NCBI GenBank assembly: GCA_963678095.2
Contig: OY782746.1
Span: 1,550,001 to 1,614,000 of the forward strand
Source: G963678095 sp963678095
GTDB lineage: Bacteria > Bacillota > Negativicutes > Selenomonadales > Selenomonadaceae
DNA: 64,000 nt
Direction: 5' to 3'
The notes beneath the pieces are model-generated. The model had not been told where the DNA came from. It was given only the letters and a program-made list of their open reading frames with translations, and ran no database searches. How positions within the stretch are numbered: the first letter of the stretch is position 1; the number at the start of each line of letters is the position of its first letter. A program made the translations under genes and the position numbers. Below are positions 25,569 to 34,981 of the stretch, one piece after another.

Positions 25569-28001
25569 GTGGATTTTGGTATAGGAAAGGTTTTGCCGGT
25601 CAATATCGAAGATGAGATGAAAAATTCTTATATCGATTATGCGATGAGCGTTATCGTAATGCGCGCGCTGCCGGATGTCCGCGATGGCATGAAACCGGTA
25701 CATAGGCGTATTTTATATGCAATGCACGAAGCTGGGATGGCATCTAATAAGCCATATAAGAAATCAGCCCGTATCGTCGGAGAAGTACTCGGTAAGTACC
25801 ATCCGCATGGGGACACTTCAGTTTATGATGCAATTGTCCGTTTGGCGCAGGATTTCTCTTCCCGCTATATGCTTGCTGATGGGCATGGTAACTTTGGCTC
25901 CGTCGATGGTGATTCGGCGGCAGCTATGCGTTATACAGAAGTCAGAATGTCAAAAATTGCTGAGACGATGCTGCAGGACATTGAAAAAGAAACCGTGGAT
26001 TTTGTGCCGAACTACGATGAATCGATGAAAGAACCATCGGTTTTGCCGGCGAAACTGCCTAACCTGTTGGTCAATGGTTCTTCGGGAATTGCGGTAGGTA
26101 TGGCTACCAATATTCCGCCGCATAACTTATGTGAAGTCATTGACGGTGTATTGATGATGATTGATAATCCGGAAGTGACGATACCAGAACTGATGCTGGC
26201 CATCAAGGGGCCGGATTTTCCGACCGGTGGTTTGATTTTAGGTGAAGAAGGTATTTATTCAGCCTATACAACGGGGCGCGGCATTGTAAAAATGCGGGCT
26301 CAGACGCGTACGGAAACGATGTCAAATGGCAAGCCGCGTATTATTGTCACGGAATTGCCATATCAGGTCAATAAGGCCCGTCTGGTAGAAAAGATTGCCG
26401 AACTTGTTCGCGATAAATCGATTGAGGGGATTACGGATCTGCGCGATGAGTCGGACCGCAACGGTATGCGGGTTGTCATTGAACTGCGCCGTGATGCCAA
26501 TGCCGATGTCATATTAAATCAGCTCTACAAGCATACGCAGCTTCAGGAGAGCTTTGGGATTATCATGCTGGCATTGGTGGATGGCAAACCGCAGGTATTG
26601 AACCTGCGTGAAGTATTGCATTATTATATAAAGCATCAGCAGGATGTCATGACCCGTCGCACGCAGTATGAACTGAGAAAGGCAAAGGACAGAGCCCATA
26701 TTTTAGAAGGCTTGACAATTGCCCTGGATCATCTTGACGCCGTAATTAAGATGATTCGTGAATCCCGCACAGCCGATATTGCCCGGGCGGCGTTGATGAC
26801 GACGCTTGATCTTTCGGAAAAACAGGCACAGGCAATTCTCGATCTTCGTTTGCAGCGCTTGACAGGTCTTGAACGAGAAAAGATTGAAGAAGAGTATCAG
26901 GAGATCTTAAAGACGATCGAATGGCTCGAATCTGTACTGGCTGATGAGGCAAAATTGTTTAATATCATCAAGGAAGAATTGCTCGAAATTAAGCGTAAAT
27001 TCGGCGATGGTCGTCGCACACGAATTACAGAGGATATATCAAAGCTCAATATGGAAGATTTGATTGCTGAGGAAGATGTTGTGATTACGCTTACGCACAA
27101 TAATTATATTAAGCGGATGCCGCTTGATACATACCGCAATCAAAAACGCGGTGGCCGGGGAGTTACCGGTATGGGAACGAAGGAAGAAGATTTTGTTGAA
27201 AACATGCTGATTACGACAACGCATCACACGATTCTCTTCTTCACCAACCGAGGCCGGGTGTATCACCTGAAGGGCTATGATATTGCCGAGTCAAGTCGTA
27301 TTGCTAAAGGAACGGCAATCATCAATTTGCTGACGCTTGAAGTGAATGAAAAGATCACAGCGGTTATTCCTATCAATAAATTCGCGGAAGGTAAATTCCT
27401 CTTTATGGCTACCCGTAAAGGGATTGTTAAAAAGACGGATCTGCTGGACTTTGATACGGCCCGTAAAGGCGGCCTGATTGCGCTTACGCTCGATGATGAT
27501 GATGAATTGATCGGGGTTAAGCTCACAGACGGCAACCGGCATGTGATTCTCGGAACGCGTGATGGCATGGCCATTGCTTTTGCTGAAGAAGATGTCCGGG
27601 CAATGGGGCGCAATGCACATGGTGTTCGCGGCATTCGCCTGCGTGAGGAAGATGAAGTTGTCGGCATGGATAATCTGAAAAAGAACGGGGAAGTCCTGTC
27701 AGTGACAGAGGCTGGCTATGGTAAACGCACGCCGACCTCGGAATATCGCCTGCAGGCCCGTGGGGGTAAAGGACTGATCAATTTCAAGGTAACGGATAAG
27801 ACGGGTGTCGTTGTCGGTCTTAAGGTAGTGCGTCCGGAACAGGAATTGATGTTGATTACGACCGAGGGTATCGTGATTCGCACTAATGTTGATGAAATAT
27901 CTGTGATCAGCCGCAATACGCAGGGTGTGATGCTGATGCGGACCGATTCGCATGATCGTGTGGCCTCCATGGCGACAATGGATCAAAAATCAGAGAGTTA
28001 A
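25569..28001 (+). CDS. gyrA: DNA gyrase subunit A
   Basis: An 810-residue breakage-reunion subunit starting at GTG 25569 after TTGAGGTGAG. Quinolone-pocket segment HPHGDTSVYDAIVRLAQD: the codon-83 equivalent is Thr or Ser type (here GDTSVYD), the wild-type pattern. The catalytic Tyr is in AAMRYTEVRM (about residue 123). The C-terminal domain has the GyrA box QKRGGRG, needed for supercoiling, and repeated beta-pinwheel blades. The gene is separated from gyrB by 9.75 kb. Confidence 0.97.
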   Translation: MDFGIGKVLPVNIEDEMKNSYIDYAMSVIVMRALPDVRDGMKPVHRRILYAMHEAGMASNKPYKKSARIVGEVLGKYHPHGDTSVYDAIVRLAQDFSSRYMLADGHGNFGSVDGDSAAAMRYTEVRMSKIAETMLQDIEKETVDFVPNYDESMKEPSVLPAKLPNLLVNGSSGIAVGMATNIPPHNLCEVIDGVLMMIDNPEVTIPELMLAIKGPDFPTGGLILGEEGIYSAYTTGRGIVKMRAQTRTETMSNGKPRIIVTELPYQVNKARLVEKIAELVRDKSIEGITDLRDESDRNGMRVVIELRRDANADVILNQLYKHTQLQESFGIIMLALVDGKPQVLNLREVLHYYIKHQQDVMTRRTQYELRKAKDRAHILEGLTIALDHLDAVIKMIRESRTADIARAALMTTLDLSEKQAQAILDLRLQRLTGLEREKIEEEYQEILKTIEWLESVLADEAKLFNIIKEELLEIKRKFGDGRRTRITEDISKLNMEDLIAEEDVVITLTHNNYIKRMPLDTYRNQKRGGRGVTGMGTKEEDFVENMLITTTHHTILFFTNRGRVYHLKGYDIAESSRIAKGTAIINLLTLEVNEKITAVIPINKFAEGKFLFMATRKGIVKKTDLLDFDTARKGGLIALTLDDDDELIGVKLTDGNRHVILGTRDGMAIAFAEEDVRAMGRNAHGVRGIRLREEDEVVGMDNLKKNGEVLSVTEAGYGKRTPTSEYRLQARGGKGLINFKVTDKTGVVVGLKVVRPEQELMLITTEGIVIRTNVDEISVISRNTQGVMLMRTDSHDRVASMATMDQKSES

Positions 28002-28010
28002 TGAGAAGGA

Positions 28011-28041
28011 AAGGCCGGATGCATTTGCATCCGGCCTTTTT
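28011..28041 (+). terminator. Terminator after gyrA
   Basis: AAGGCCGGATGC and GCATCCGGCCTT with an ATTT loop, then TTT. The next gene begins only 15 nt later, so its ribosome site borders the hairpin. Confidence 0.9.
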
Positions 28042-28055
28042 GTGAGGTGATAGCG

Positions 28056-28274
28056 TTGTTTTTTAATGGGCTTGGCAAAAATTTGATCTATCTGGGATTC
28101 ATAATACTGGTGATAGGCTTAATTCTTCATTTTGGTAGCAAATTTCTTCCTCTGGGCCGTTTGCCGGGAGATTTTTCCTGGGGAAATGACAGGTTCTCTG
28201 TTCATTTTCCTTTAATGACCAGCATTCTTGTGAGCCTTGTTTTGACCTTGCTGTTAAATATATTTTTTCGTTAA
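28056..28274 (+). CDS. DUF2905 family small membrane protein
   Basis: A 72-residue protein starting at TTG 28056, preceded by GTGAGGTGA. Two membrane helices (about residues 10-27 and 50-70) flank the conserved loop LPLGRLPGDFSWGNDRFSVHFPL, matching DUF2905. Function is unknown; members often sit near ruvB or queA. It is downstream of the gyrA terminator and may depend on read-through. Confidence 0.8.
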   Translation: MFFNGLGKNLIYLGFIILVIGLILHFGSKFLPLGRLPGDFSWGNDRFSVHFPLMTSILVSLVLTLLLNIFFR

Positions 28275-28293
28275 GGTGAAAAGGACGGGAAAT

Positions 28294-28338
28294 AAAACAG
28301 CAGGAGCAGCCCGCTTACGAGCTGCTCCTGCTGTTTTA
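28294..28338. terminator. Bidirectional terminator between DUF2905 and LCP genes
   Basis: AAAACAGCAGGAGCAGC and GCTGCTCCTGCTGTTTT form a perfect 17-bp stem with T-runs on both strands; it serves two convergent genes. Confidence 0.92.
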
Positions 28339-28344
28339 TAGAAC

Positions 28345-29601
28345 TTATTGAGTCTTACCGGTATTATCGCCGATGCGCGGCGGTGATGGATTGGTCGAAG
28401 TTCGCGGTGGCACGGACGTTGCTGTACCAGCTGGTGGGGAATCCGTTGCGTCTGCCGGTGGGGATTTGCGGTCACCACTGTCGCTGTCTGACAATTTTTT
28501 CGTATCGCCGCTTTTCTTTGTATCACTTGTCTTGTTGTTTTTTGTGGACGTGTCTTCCTTCAGGGCTGGCCGCAGCTTGCCAACAGAGGTATCTGTAGCC
28601 GGAACTTCTGTGGCGCCTGATGGAATGGAATTTTCATATTCACTTTGTTCACGTTCCATAGCGGAGCGCATTGAAGAATTCATGCTGATGCCGAGTGTAT
28701 TGGCAATCGTGCTACGTAGTTTGGTAATATCAGGAATCCAGTAACTGATTTCATCGATGTAAAGCGGGCGTCCAGGAACCATATCGGTTTTTAAACCATT
28801 TTTCTGTGCTTCTTTGAGTGTTCCGGCAAATTCTAGCATTTCCCGCACGGACATATCTGTTTTTATGGAATTGCTGATTTCCTTAATGATAGCAGGAATC
28901 TGTGGGATAATGGAAGGCGAAGCCATTTTATCCATCAGCGCTTTCATAAATTTTTGTTGACGGCTGATGCGTCCGATGTCGCCTTCCTCATCGCGATAAC
29001 GGACATAGGTTACGGCGGTTTTGCCATCCATGTGCTGCATGCCTGGGCGCAGATCAATCAACAGGCCGCCGTCATCATCCCAGGGATCTTCATAATACAT
29101 GCGCTTTTCAACATCGATATCAATGCCGCCAATCGCATCAATAATTCGCTGGAAAGCACGAATATTAATGATTACATAATGATCCATTGGTGTGCCGAGA
29201 AAATTTTCGACCGTTTCACGGGCGAGTTTATGTCCGCCATAGGCATAGGCGGCATTGATCTTGTCAAAGCCATGCCCTTTTATTTTTACCCGGGTATCAC
29301 GAGGAACTGAAAGCAGTGCCGCCTGATCTTTTTTCGGGTCAATGGTTGCAACCATCAAGGTATCGCTGCGCCCGACATCATCGTCGCGCTCATCAATGCC
29401 CATGATCATAATCGTAGCCTTGTCTTTGGCGACGAGCATCCCCTCAGTGGCCGCTGATTTAGGCTTGTCAAAGAAACCGGAAGATGCGAAGACTGCTCCA
29501 GCAACGGCTGCCAGAACAAAGAGCAGGCTGATTATCTTCAGCCTGGATCGTTTTTTCTTTCTATTTTGTCGAACAGATCTAGTTGTATTAGCATGAGCCA
29601 T
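28345..29601 (-). CDS. LytR-CpsA-Psr (LCP) family protein
   Basis: A 418-residue protein with a basic cytoplasmic N-terminus (RQNRKKKRSR), one membrane helix (about residues 22-41) and an extracytoplasmic LCP domain: IMIMGIDERDDDVGRSDTLM, LLSVPRDTRVKI, HYVIINIRAFQRIIDAIGGIDI, YVRYRDEEGDIGRISRQQ. LCP enzymes move polyprenyl-phosphate-linked glycans onto peptidoglycan. The last 90 residues are a Ser/Thr/Pro/Lys-rich low-complexity tail (SDTKKSGDTKKLSDSDS) unlike the core and probably unstructured in the periplasm. Confidence 0.9.
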   Translation of the reverse strand: MAHANTTRSVRQNRKKKRSRLKIISLLFVLAAVAGAVFASSGFFDKPKSAATEGMLVAKDKATIMIMGIDERDDDVGRSDTLMVATIDPKKDQAALLSVPRDTRVKIKGHGFDKINAAYAYGGHKLARETVENFLGTPMDHYVIINIRAFQRIIDAIGGIDIDVEKRMYYEDPWDDDGGLLIDLRPGMQHMDGKTAVTYVRYRDEEGDIGRISRQQKFMKALMDKMASPSIIPQIPAIIKEISNSIKTDMSVREMLEFAGTLKEAQKNGLKTDMVPGRPLYIDEISYWIPDITKLRSTIANTLGISMNSSMRSAMEREQSEYENSIPSGATEVPATDTSVGKLRPALKEDTSTKNNKTSDTKKSGDTKKLSDSDSGDRKSPPADATDSPPAGTATSVPPRTSTNPSPPRIGDNTGKTQ

Positions 29602-29860
29602 AAAAAAACATACCCTCTTTTATACAATTTATAAGATACAATACATCTTTCTATTATAAATTTTTATCTTTTTGAGTGCAAACATTATTTTTTATCAAGG
29701 CGAATATAATGCAATATTTATAGGATAGCAGAGAAAAATGAAAATCAGCAGAAGTCTTAGCGAAATGTAGAAAAATTCCTGCTGAAAGCATAAGAATTGT
29801 TATCAATAAATAAATGATATATAATATTAAAATAATAAGACAGTTATAGGTGGTGATTAA

Positions 29861-31123
29861 ATGCTCCATATGTTTAAAAAATATTTTAAAGAAACGCATG
29901 GGACAAGTCAGCGCGCTCGTGATTTTTTGCGTTATATCGGGCCGGGAATCTTAATTACCGTGGGTTTTATTGATCCGGGAAACTGGGCCTCCAATATGGC
30001 GGCCGGAGCGCAGTATGGCTACAGCCTTCTTTGGATGGTAACCTTGTCGACTTTGATGTTGATTGTTTTGCAGCATAATGCCGCTCATCTGGGAATTGTC
30101 AGCGGACTATGTTTGTCCGAGGCCGCAGCTATTCATTTGCGCCCCTGGATTGCAAAGTCCTTACTTTTTTCAGCCGTCGCTGCTGCTGTGGCTACGGCAT
30201 TGGCAGAAATTCTCGGTGGCGCGATAGCTTTGGCAATTCTTTTTGGGCTCCCCCTTCAAGTGGGAACGGTGCTGACTACAATTCTTTGTGTCTGGTTGCT
30301 ATGGTCGAATTCTTATAAAAAACTGGAAAAAATTATTATCGGTTTTGTCTCGATTATCGGCCTTTCTTTTTTGATTGAATTGAATTTTGTTTCGATTGAC
30401 TGGTCGGCAGCAGCCTATGGTTGGGTTGTGCCTACCATACCGGCTGGTTCACTGCCCATTGTCATGAGTGTATTGGGAGCGGTAGTGATGCCGCATAATT
30501 TGTTTTTGCACTCAGAGGTCATCCAAAGTCGGCAGTGGAATCTGGCGGATGAGACGGTAATCCGCCGGCAGCTGAAATATGAATTTATGGATACGTTATT
30601 TTCGATGGGGCTTGGTTGGGCGATTAACAGCGCCATGATTCTGGTCGCGGTGGCAGTCTTTTTCACCCAGTCTGTTATGGTGGATGATCTGCAGCAGGCT
30701 TCGGTTATGCTGCGTCCGTTATTAGGAGATAGTGCGGCGGTAATCTTTGCGGTAGCACTGCTATTTTCGGGAATTGCTTCCACGACAACTGCCGGGATGG
30801 CTGGTGGCAGTATTTTTGCCGGGATTTTTAAGGAAGCATATGATATAAAGGATCCTCATTCCTGGAATGGTGTCGTTATTACGTATGGGGCGGCATTATT
30901 AATTTTGTTTTTTATTCAGGATCCGTTTGCCGGCTTAATTTATTCGCAGATGGCTTTGAGCATACAGCTGCCATGGACGATTGGTCTGCAGATATATCTG
31001 ACGTCATCGAAGAAAATCATGGGGAAATACGCAAATAATCGACGTCAGAAACTGACGCTGTGGTTTATCGGTTTAATCGTGGCGGTGCTCAATATTATGT
31101 TATTGCAGGAAATGCTTCGCTGA
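29861..31123 (+). CDS. Nramp family divalent metal transporter
   Basis: A 420-residue transporter with about 11 membrane segments. The metal-binding motifs are canonical: DPGN (residues 38-41) in helix 1 and MPHN in VVMPHNLFLHSEV of helix 6, whose Met selects transition metals over Mg/Ca. Manganese or iron import is most likely. Start at ATG 29861 after AGGTGGTG. In the same region as the Mn2+ riboswitch and exporter, but no MntR-type site was recognised upstream. Confidence 0.9.
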   Translation: MLHMFKKYFKETHGTSQRARDFLRYIGPGILITVGFIDPGNWASNMAAGAQYGYSLLWMVTLSTLMLIVLQHNAAHLGIVSGLCLSEAAAIHLRPWIAKSLLFSAVAAAVATALAEILGGAIALAILFGLPLQVGTVLTTILCVWLLWSNSYKKLEKIIIGFVSIIGLSFLIELNFVSIDWSAAAYGWVVPTIPAGSLPIVMSVLGAVVMPHNLFLHSEVIQSRQWNLADETVIRRQLKYEFMDTLFSMGLGWAINSAMILVAVAVFFTQSVMVDDLQQASVMLRPLLGDSAAVIFAVALLFSGIASTTTAGMAGGSIFAGIFKEAYDIKDPHSWNGVVITYGAALLILFFIQDPFAGLIYSQMALSIQLPWTIGLQIYLTSSKKIMGKYANNRRQKLTLWFIGLIVAVLNIMLLQEMLR

Positions 31124-31178
31124 GTCTCGTGGAAAGGTGAGCCGTCATAAAAATCCCCACTAGTGGTTATTAACATAC

Positions 31179-31313
31179 TTATCCCCAAAAGTGTAAAAAA
31201 ATAGGTAAAAAAGGCACTAAATATGGATTTTTTTGTGGATAAAACAGAATATCTTGAGTTATGCACTATTTTATCCACATTATCCACAGACTGTTTATTG
31301 TCTTTTATCAACA
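31179..31313. other. Remote DnaA-box cluster between nramp and mgtC
   Basis: Within 135 bp: TTATCCCCA at 31179-31187 (one mismatch), TGTGGATAA at 31234-31242, two abutting perfect boxes TTATCCACA at 31271-31279 and 31280-31288, and TTATCAACA at 31305-31313. The density equals that of oriC itself, 21 kb away. Likely a DnaA-binding locus. Confidence 0.65.
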
Positions 31314-31402
31314 AAACTGTTTTATCAGCTGACGTTGTTATCTTGCTTTTTCGGTAACGGCAGGCTACAATAAGGATAACTTTGTCAGGAGGATGTGTAG
31401 GC

Positions 31403-32071
31403 ATGATAGTTTCTGAATGGGAATTGTTGCTGCGCCTGGTTTTGTCTTGTATTTTGGGCGGAATGATCGGTTATGAGCGGCAGTCGAGAAATAAGTCCGC
31501 TGGACTGCGGACCAATGTACTTGTCTGTCTTGGCTCGTGTCTGATCATGGTGCTGTCGCAGGCGATATACCAGAATGTAGAAGGAAAGACAAATGCAGAT
31601 CCAGCGCGCCTAGCCGCGCAGGTTGTCAGTGGTATCGGTTTTCTCGGTGCCGGCGCTATTATGAAGGAAGGTCTTACGGTTACCGGACTTACAACAGCCG
31701 CCTGTCTCTGGGTGGTAGCCGGTGTTGGCTTGGCTGTCGGAGCCGGGTTTTATTCCGGGGCATTGTTTACAGCGGCGCTGGTGTTTATTACGCTCGGAAC
31801 GTTATCGCGTCTTGATGACTGGGTCAAGCATGATAAAAATCTGGCAATTTTGATTCAGACGGTAGATGAGCCAGGGCAGCTGATGCATATCAATCAGTGT
31901 CTGGAGGATTTGCAGCTTAAAATTAAAGGTGTCAAAATCAAAGCGGACGAGGGCGAAGATGAGGGCATTTATTTGGAATTAGTTGTATTCAACAAGCGAG
32001 GATTAAAGAGTATTTTCATCATTGAAGCATTAAAGCAAATCGAGGGTGTCGTCAGTGTTACGATTGAATGA
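31403..32071 (+). CDS. MgtC/SapB family membrane protein
   Basis: A 222-residue protein; ATG 31403 with AGGAGG about 11 nt upstream. The MgtC core covers residues 1-135 in four to five membrane helices with the signatures GGMIGYERQSRNKSAGLRTN and GIGFLGAGAIMKEG. A C-terminal cytoplasmic domain (about 140-222) has an ACT-like pattern (LAILIQTVDEPGQLMHINQCL, GVVSVTIE). MgtC proteins act in Mg2+ limitation and in F-type ATPase control, not as proven transporters. Confidence 0.88.
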   Translation: MIVSEWELLLRLVLSCILGGMIGYERQSRNKSAGLRTNVLVCLGSCLIMVLSQAIYQNVEGKTNADPARLAAQVVSGIGFLGAGAIMKEGLTVTGLTTAACLWVVAGVGLAVGAGFYSGALFTAALVFITLGTLSRLDDWVKHDKNLAILIQTVDEPGQLMHINQCLEDLQLKIKGVKIKADEGEDEGIYLELVVFNKRGLKSIFIIEALKQIEGVVSVTIE

Positions 32072-32081
32072 TTTTTAATTA

Positions 32082-32128
32082 AAAACAAGCGCCGCAGACT
32101 CTAGAGCAGAGTTTGCGGCGCTTGTTTT
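32082..32128. terminator. Bidirectional terminator between mgtC and fruA
   Basis: AAAACAAGCGCCGCAGACTCT and its partner form a stem of about 20 bp (one G-U pair), with T-runs on both sides, between convergent genes. Confidence 0.92.
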
Positions 32129-32140
32129 ATTTTATGCAAG

Positions 32141-34018
32141 TTATTTTGTCAAGGGTTTTTTCAACAGAGCCAAGAGAATCATGCCGACCGCGGCACCAAT
32201 CAAAATGGCTACCAGATACATCATTGGATTGCCGATGGTTGGTACGACGAAGATGCCGCCATGCGGCGCTCTGAGAGTGCAGCCAAAGGCCATCGAAAGG
32301 GCTCCGGCTGTAGCCGAGCCGACAATGCAGGAAGGAATTACGCGCAGCGGATCGGCTGCGGCAAAAGGAATGGCGCCTTCGGTAATGAAGGACAGTCCCA
32401 TGATATAGTTGGTTATGCCGGATTTTCGTTCACTTTCCGAGAAGCGGTTGCCGAAGAAGGTCGTGCAGAGGGCGATGGCAATCGGCGGAACCATACCGCC
32501 AGCCATAACAGAGGCCATAATGCCAAATTCACCCTGGGCAAGTGCCCCTGTACCGATAACATAGGCAGCTTTGTTGATCGGGCCCCCCATGTCAACGGCC
32601 ATCATGCCGCCAAAGAGGATGCCGAGCATAATGCGGCTGCTCTGATCCATGCCTTTCAGTGTATCCATCATCCAGTTGTTGATGCCGGTAACTGGTGGAT
32701 TGATGACAAAGGTAATCAAAATCCCCATCAGGAGGACGCCAAGCAATGGATAGAGGAGAACCGGTTTGATGCCTTCAAGCGACTGCGGCAGGCAGACAAA
32801 GATTTTTTTCAGACCGACGATGATGTAGCCGGCAGCAAAACCAGCCAGCAGCGCACCGAGGAAACCGGAGCCGCCGGAGCTGGCAAGGGCGCCGCCGACA
32901 AAACCGACGGCCAGACCAGGACGGTCGGCGATGCTCATGGCGATAAAACCGGAAAGAACCGGCAGCATAAAGCCAAAGGACTTTCCGCCGACGCCCATTA
33001 AGAAGGCTGCCAAGGGGGTATTGGAGCCAAATTTCCCCGGGGCGGCCGGGTCGTAAACATCGAAGAGAAAGGCAAGGGCAATCAGGATACCACCGCCGAT
33101 AACAAAGGGCAGCATATGGGAGACACCATTCATCAGATGCTTATAGATCTGGCGGCCGATGCTCTCGCCCTCGCCGGTATCCGTTGTATCATCATTTTCA
33201 GCCGTATGGCGATAGATGCCGACATTACCGCTAAGTGCTTTTTCAATCAGTTCATCGGCCTTGTTTATCCCATTGGCTACTTTTGTCTGGATAACTTTTT
33301 TGCCGTTGAAACGTGCCATGGGAACATTTTTATCCGCGGCGACGATGATGCATTCGGCGTCAGCGATTTCAGCAGCTGTCAGGGCATTTTTTACGCCGCC
33401 GGAACCATTGGTTTCTACCTTGATCGAAATGCCTCTGGCACTGGCCTGACGCTCGAGGCTTTCGGCCGCCATAAAGGTATGGGCAATGCCGGTCGGGCAG
33501 GCTGTTACGGCGAGCAGGCGGTACCCATCGCCTGTGCCGGTCGTAGCCTTTGTTTCTGTTGAGATAGATTCTTTTTCATCGATCAGCTTTAAAAATTCTT
33601 CCGTCGAAGTTGCCTGAATCAATTTTTCTTTAAAATCGCTGTCCATGATCATGGTTGCGAGACGGCTCAGCACTTGGATATGAAGGTCGTCAGCTGCATC
33701 CGGGGCAGCAATCATGAAGAATAGTCTTGTTGGTTGTCCGTCAAGTGCTTTAAAATCAAGGCCGTCTTTGACAACCATTGCCGCCAGTCCGGCCTGGCGG
33801 ACAGCGGGGCTTTTCGCGTGCGGTGTGGCAATGCCGTCGCCAAGTCCGGTTGTGCCGGAAGCTTCGCGTTCGAGAACGGCTTTGAGATAGGCCTGTTTGT
33901 CAGACAGGCAACCTGTACGATCCATGAGATCGGCCAGCTGCTCAATGGCTGTTTGTTTGTTGGTGGGAGTCGCAGTCAGATCAATACCGGAGGATTTTAA
34001 TAATTCCGTGATGCGCAT
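32141..34018 (-). CDS. fruA: PTS fructose transporter EIIABC
   Basis: A 625-residue fused permease that imports fructose as fructose-1-phosphate. Domain order A-B-C: EIIA (1-150) with active His67 in GDGIATPHAK; EIIB (about 165-265) with active Cys in AVTACPTGIAHTFMAAE; EIIC (about 290-625) with membrane segments and GGPINKAAYV and EGAIPFAAADP. RBS AAGGAGCG fixes ATG 34018. It is the last gene of fruR-fruK-fruA; the terminator at 32082 closes the operon. Confidence 0.95.
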   Translation of the reverse strand: MRITELLKSSGIDLTATPTNKQTAIEQLADLMDRTGCLSDKQAYLKAVLEREASGTTGLGDGIATPHAKSPAVRQAGLAAMVVKDGLDFKALDGQPTRLFFMIAAPDAADDLHIQVLSRLATMIMDSDFKEKLIQATSTEEFLKLIDEKESISTETKATTGTGDGYRLLAVTACPTGIAHTFMAAESLERQASARGISIKVETNGSGGVKNALTAAEIADAECIIVAADKNVPMARFNGKKVIQTKVANGINKADELIEKALSGNVGIYRHTAENDDTTDTGEGESIGRQIYKHLMNGVSHMLPFVIGGGILIALAFLFDVYDPAAPGKFGSNTPLAAFLMGVGGKSFGFMLPVLSGFIAMSIADRPGLAVGFVGGALASSGGSGFLGALLAGFAAGYIIVGLKKIFVCLPQSLEGIKPVLLYPLLGVLLMGILITFVINPPVTGINNWMMDTLKGMDQSSRIMLGILFGGMMAVDMGGPINKAAYVIGTGALAQGEFGIMASVMAGGMVPPIAIALCTTFFGNRFSESERKSGITNYIMGLSFITEGAIPFAAADPLRVIPSCIVGSATAGALSMAFGCTLRAPHGGIFVVPTIGNPMMYLVAILIGAAVGMILLALLKKPLTK

Positions 34019-34075
34019 AGTTGATCGCTCCTTTTATTTTATAAATAAATATATATATATGAGATAACAGAGGAA

Positions 34076-34981
34076 TTAATGAATGGTTTTGAGCAGGGTT
34101 TCGACTTCGGCCCGGGTTGCCAGGTTTTCCGAGAAGGCGGAGGCTGAACCGGTGGCAACGCCCATGTGGAACGCCTTGAGGAAGCTGTGACTTTCTATAT
34201 AGCCGGTGAGAAACCCAGCAACCATGGAGTCGCCAGCGCCAACGGAGTTTACCAGCTGACCCTTGGGGGCGGCACATCTGAAAACGCTGCCATCGGCAGT
34301 GAGTAAAATTGCACCGTCACCAGCCATCGAAATCAGTACATTTTGTGCCCCGCGTTCCTGAAGTTTTTTGGCATGAAAAATAATTTCTTCATCAGATTTG
34401 AGTACGACGCCAAACATTTCACCGAGTTCATGGTTATTGGGCTTGATCAGGAAGGGTTTGTATTTTAGTACATTGAGCAGCAGATTGCAGGTTGCATCGA
34501 CGACGACACGAATTCCCTTGCCGTCAAGGCGTTTCAAAATTCGCTGATAAATGTCATCCGGCAGGGTACTGGGAATGCTGCCGGCGAGGACGAGAATATC
34601 ATCTACCTGCAGTTCATCCATTTTTTTCAGCAGCCGTTCGAGAAATTCCGGGGGAATATTAGGTCCCTGGCCGTTGATTTCCGTTTCCTTATCGGCTTTG
34701 ATTTTCACATTGATGCGGGAATTTCCGGCCGGAAGTTCGATGAAATCACTTTTACAGCCGGTAGCAGTCAGCTGATGTTCAATTTCTTTGCCGGTAAAGC
34801 CAGCAATAAAACCAAGGGCTCGGTTTTCGATGCCGAGGTTGTTAAGGACAATCGATACATTGATGCCCTTGCCGCCCGGCATGATTTGTTCATACTGCAT
34901 GCGGTTAATTTCACCGGCGGTGAAGCTGTCGAGACGGACAATATAGTCGAGTGCCGGATTAAATGTTACCGTGTAGATCAT
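34076..34981 (-). CDS. fruK: 1-phosphofructokinase
   Basis: A 301-residue PfkB-family kinase that phosphorylates fructose-1-phosphate to fructose-1,6-bisphosphate. The N-terminal MIYTVTFNPALDYIVRLD, the GGKGINVSIVL block, and the PfkB signature with catalytic Asp VNSVGAGDSMVAGFLTGY are present. The start overlaps the end of fruR by four bases, giving translational coupling. Confidence 0.95.
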   Translation of the reverse strand: MIYTVTFNPALDYIVRLDSFTAGEINRMQYEQIMPGGKGINVSIVLNNLGIENRALGFIAGFTGKEIEHQLTATGCKSDFIELPAGNSRINVKIKADKETEINGQGPNIPPEFLERLLKKMDELQVDDILVLAGSIPSTLPDDIYQRILKRLDGKGIRVVVDATCNLLLNVLKYKPFLIKPNNHELGEMFGVVLKSDEEIIFHAKKLQERGAQNVLISMAGDGAILLTADGSVFRCAAPKGQLVNSVGAGDSMVAGFLTGYIESHSFLKAFHMGVATGSASAFSENLATRAEVETLLKTIH

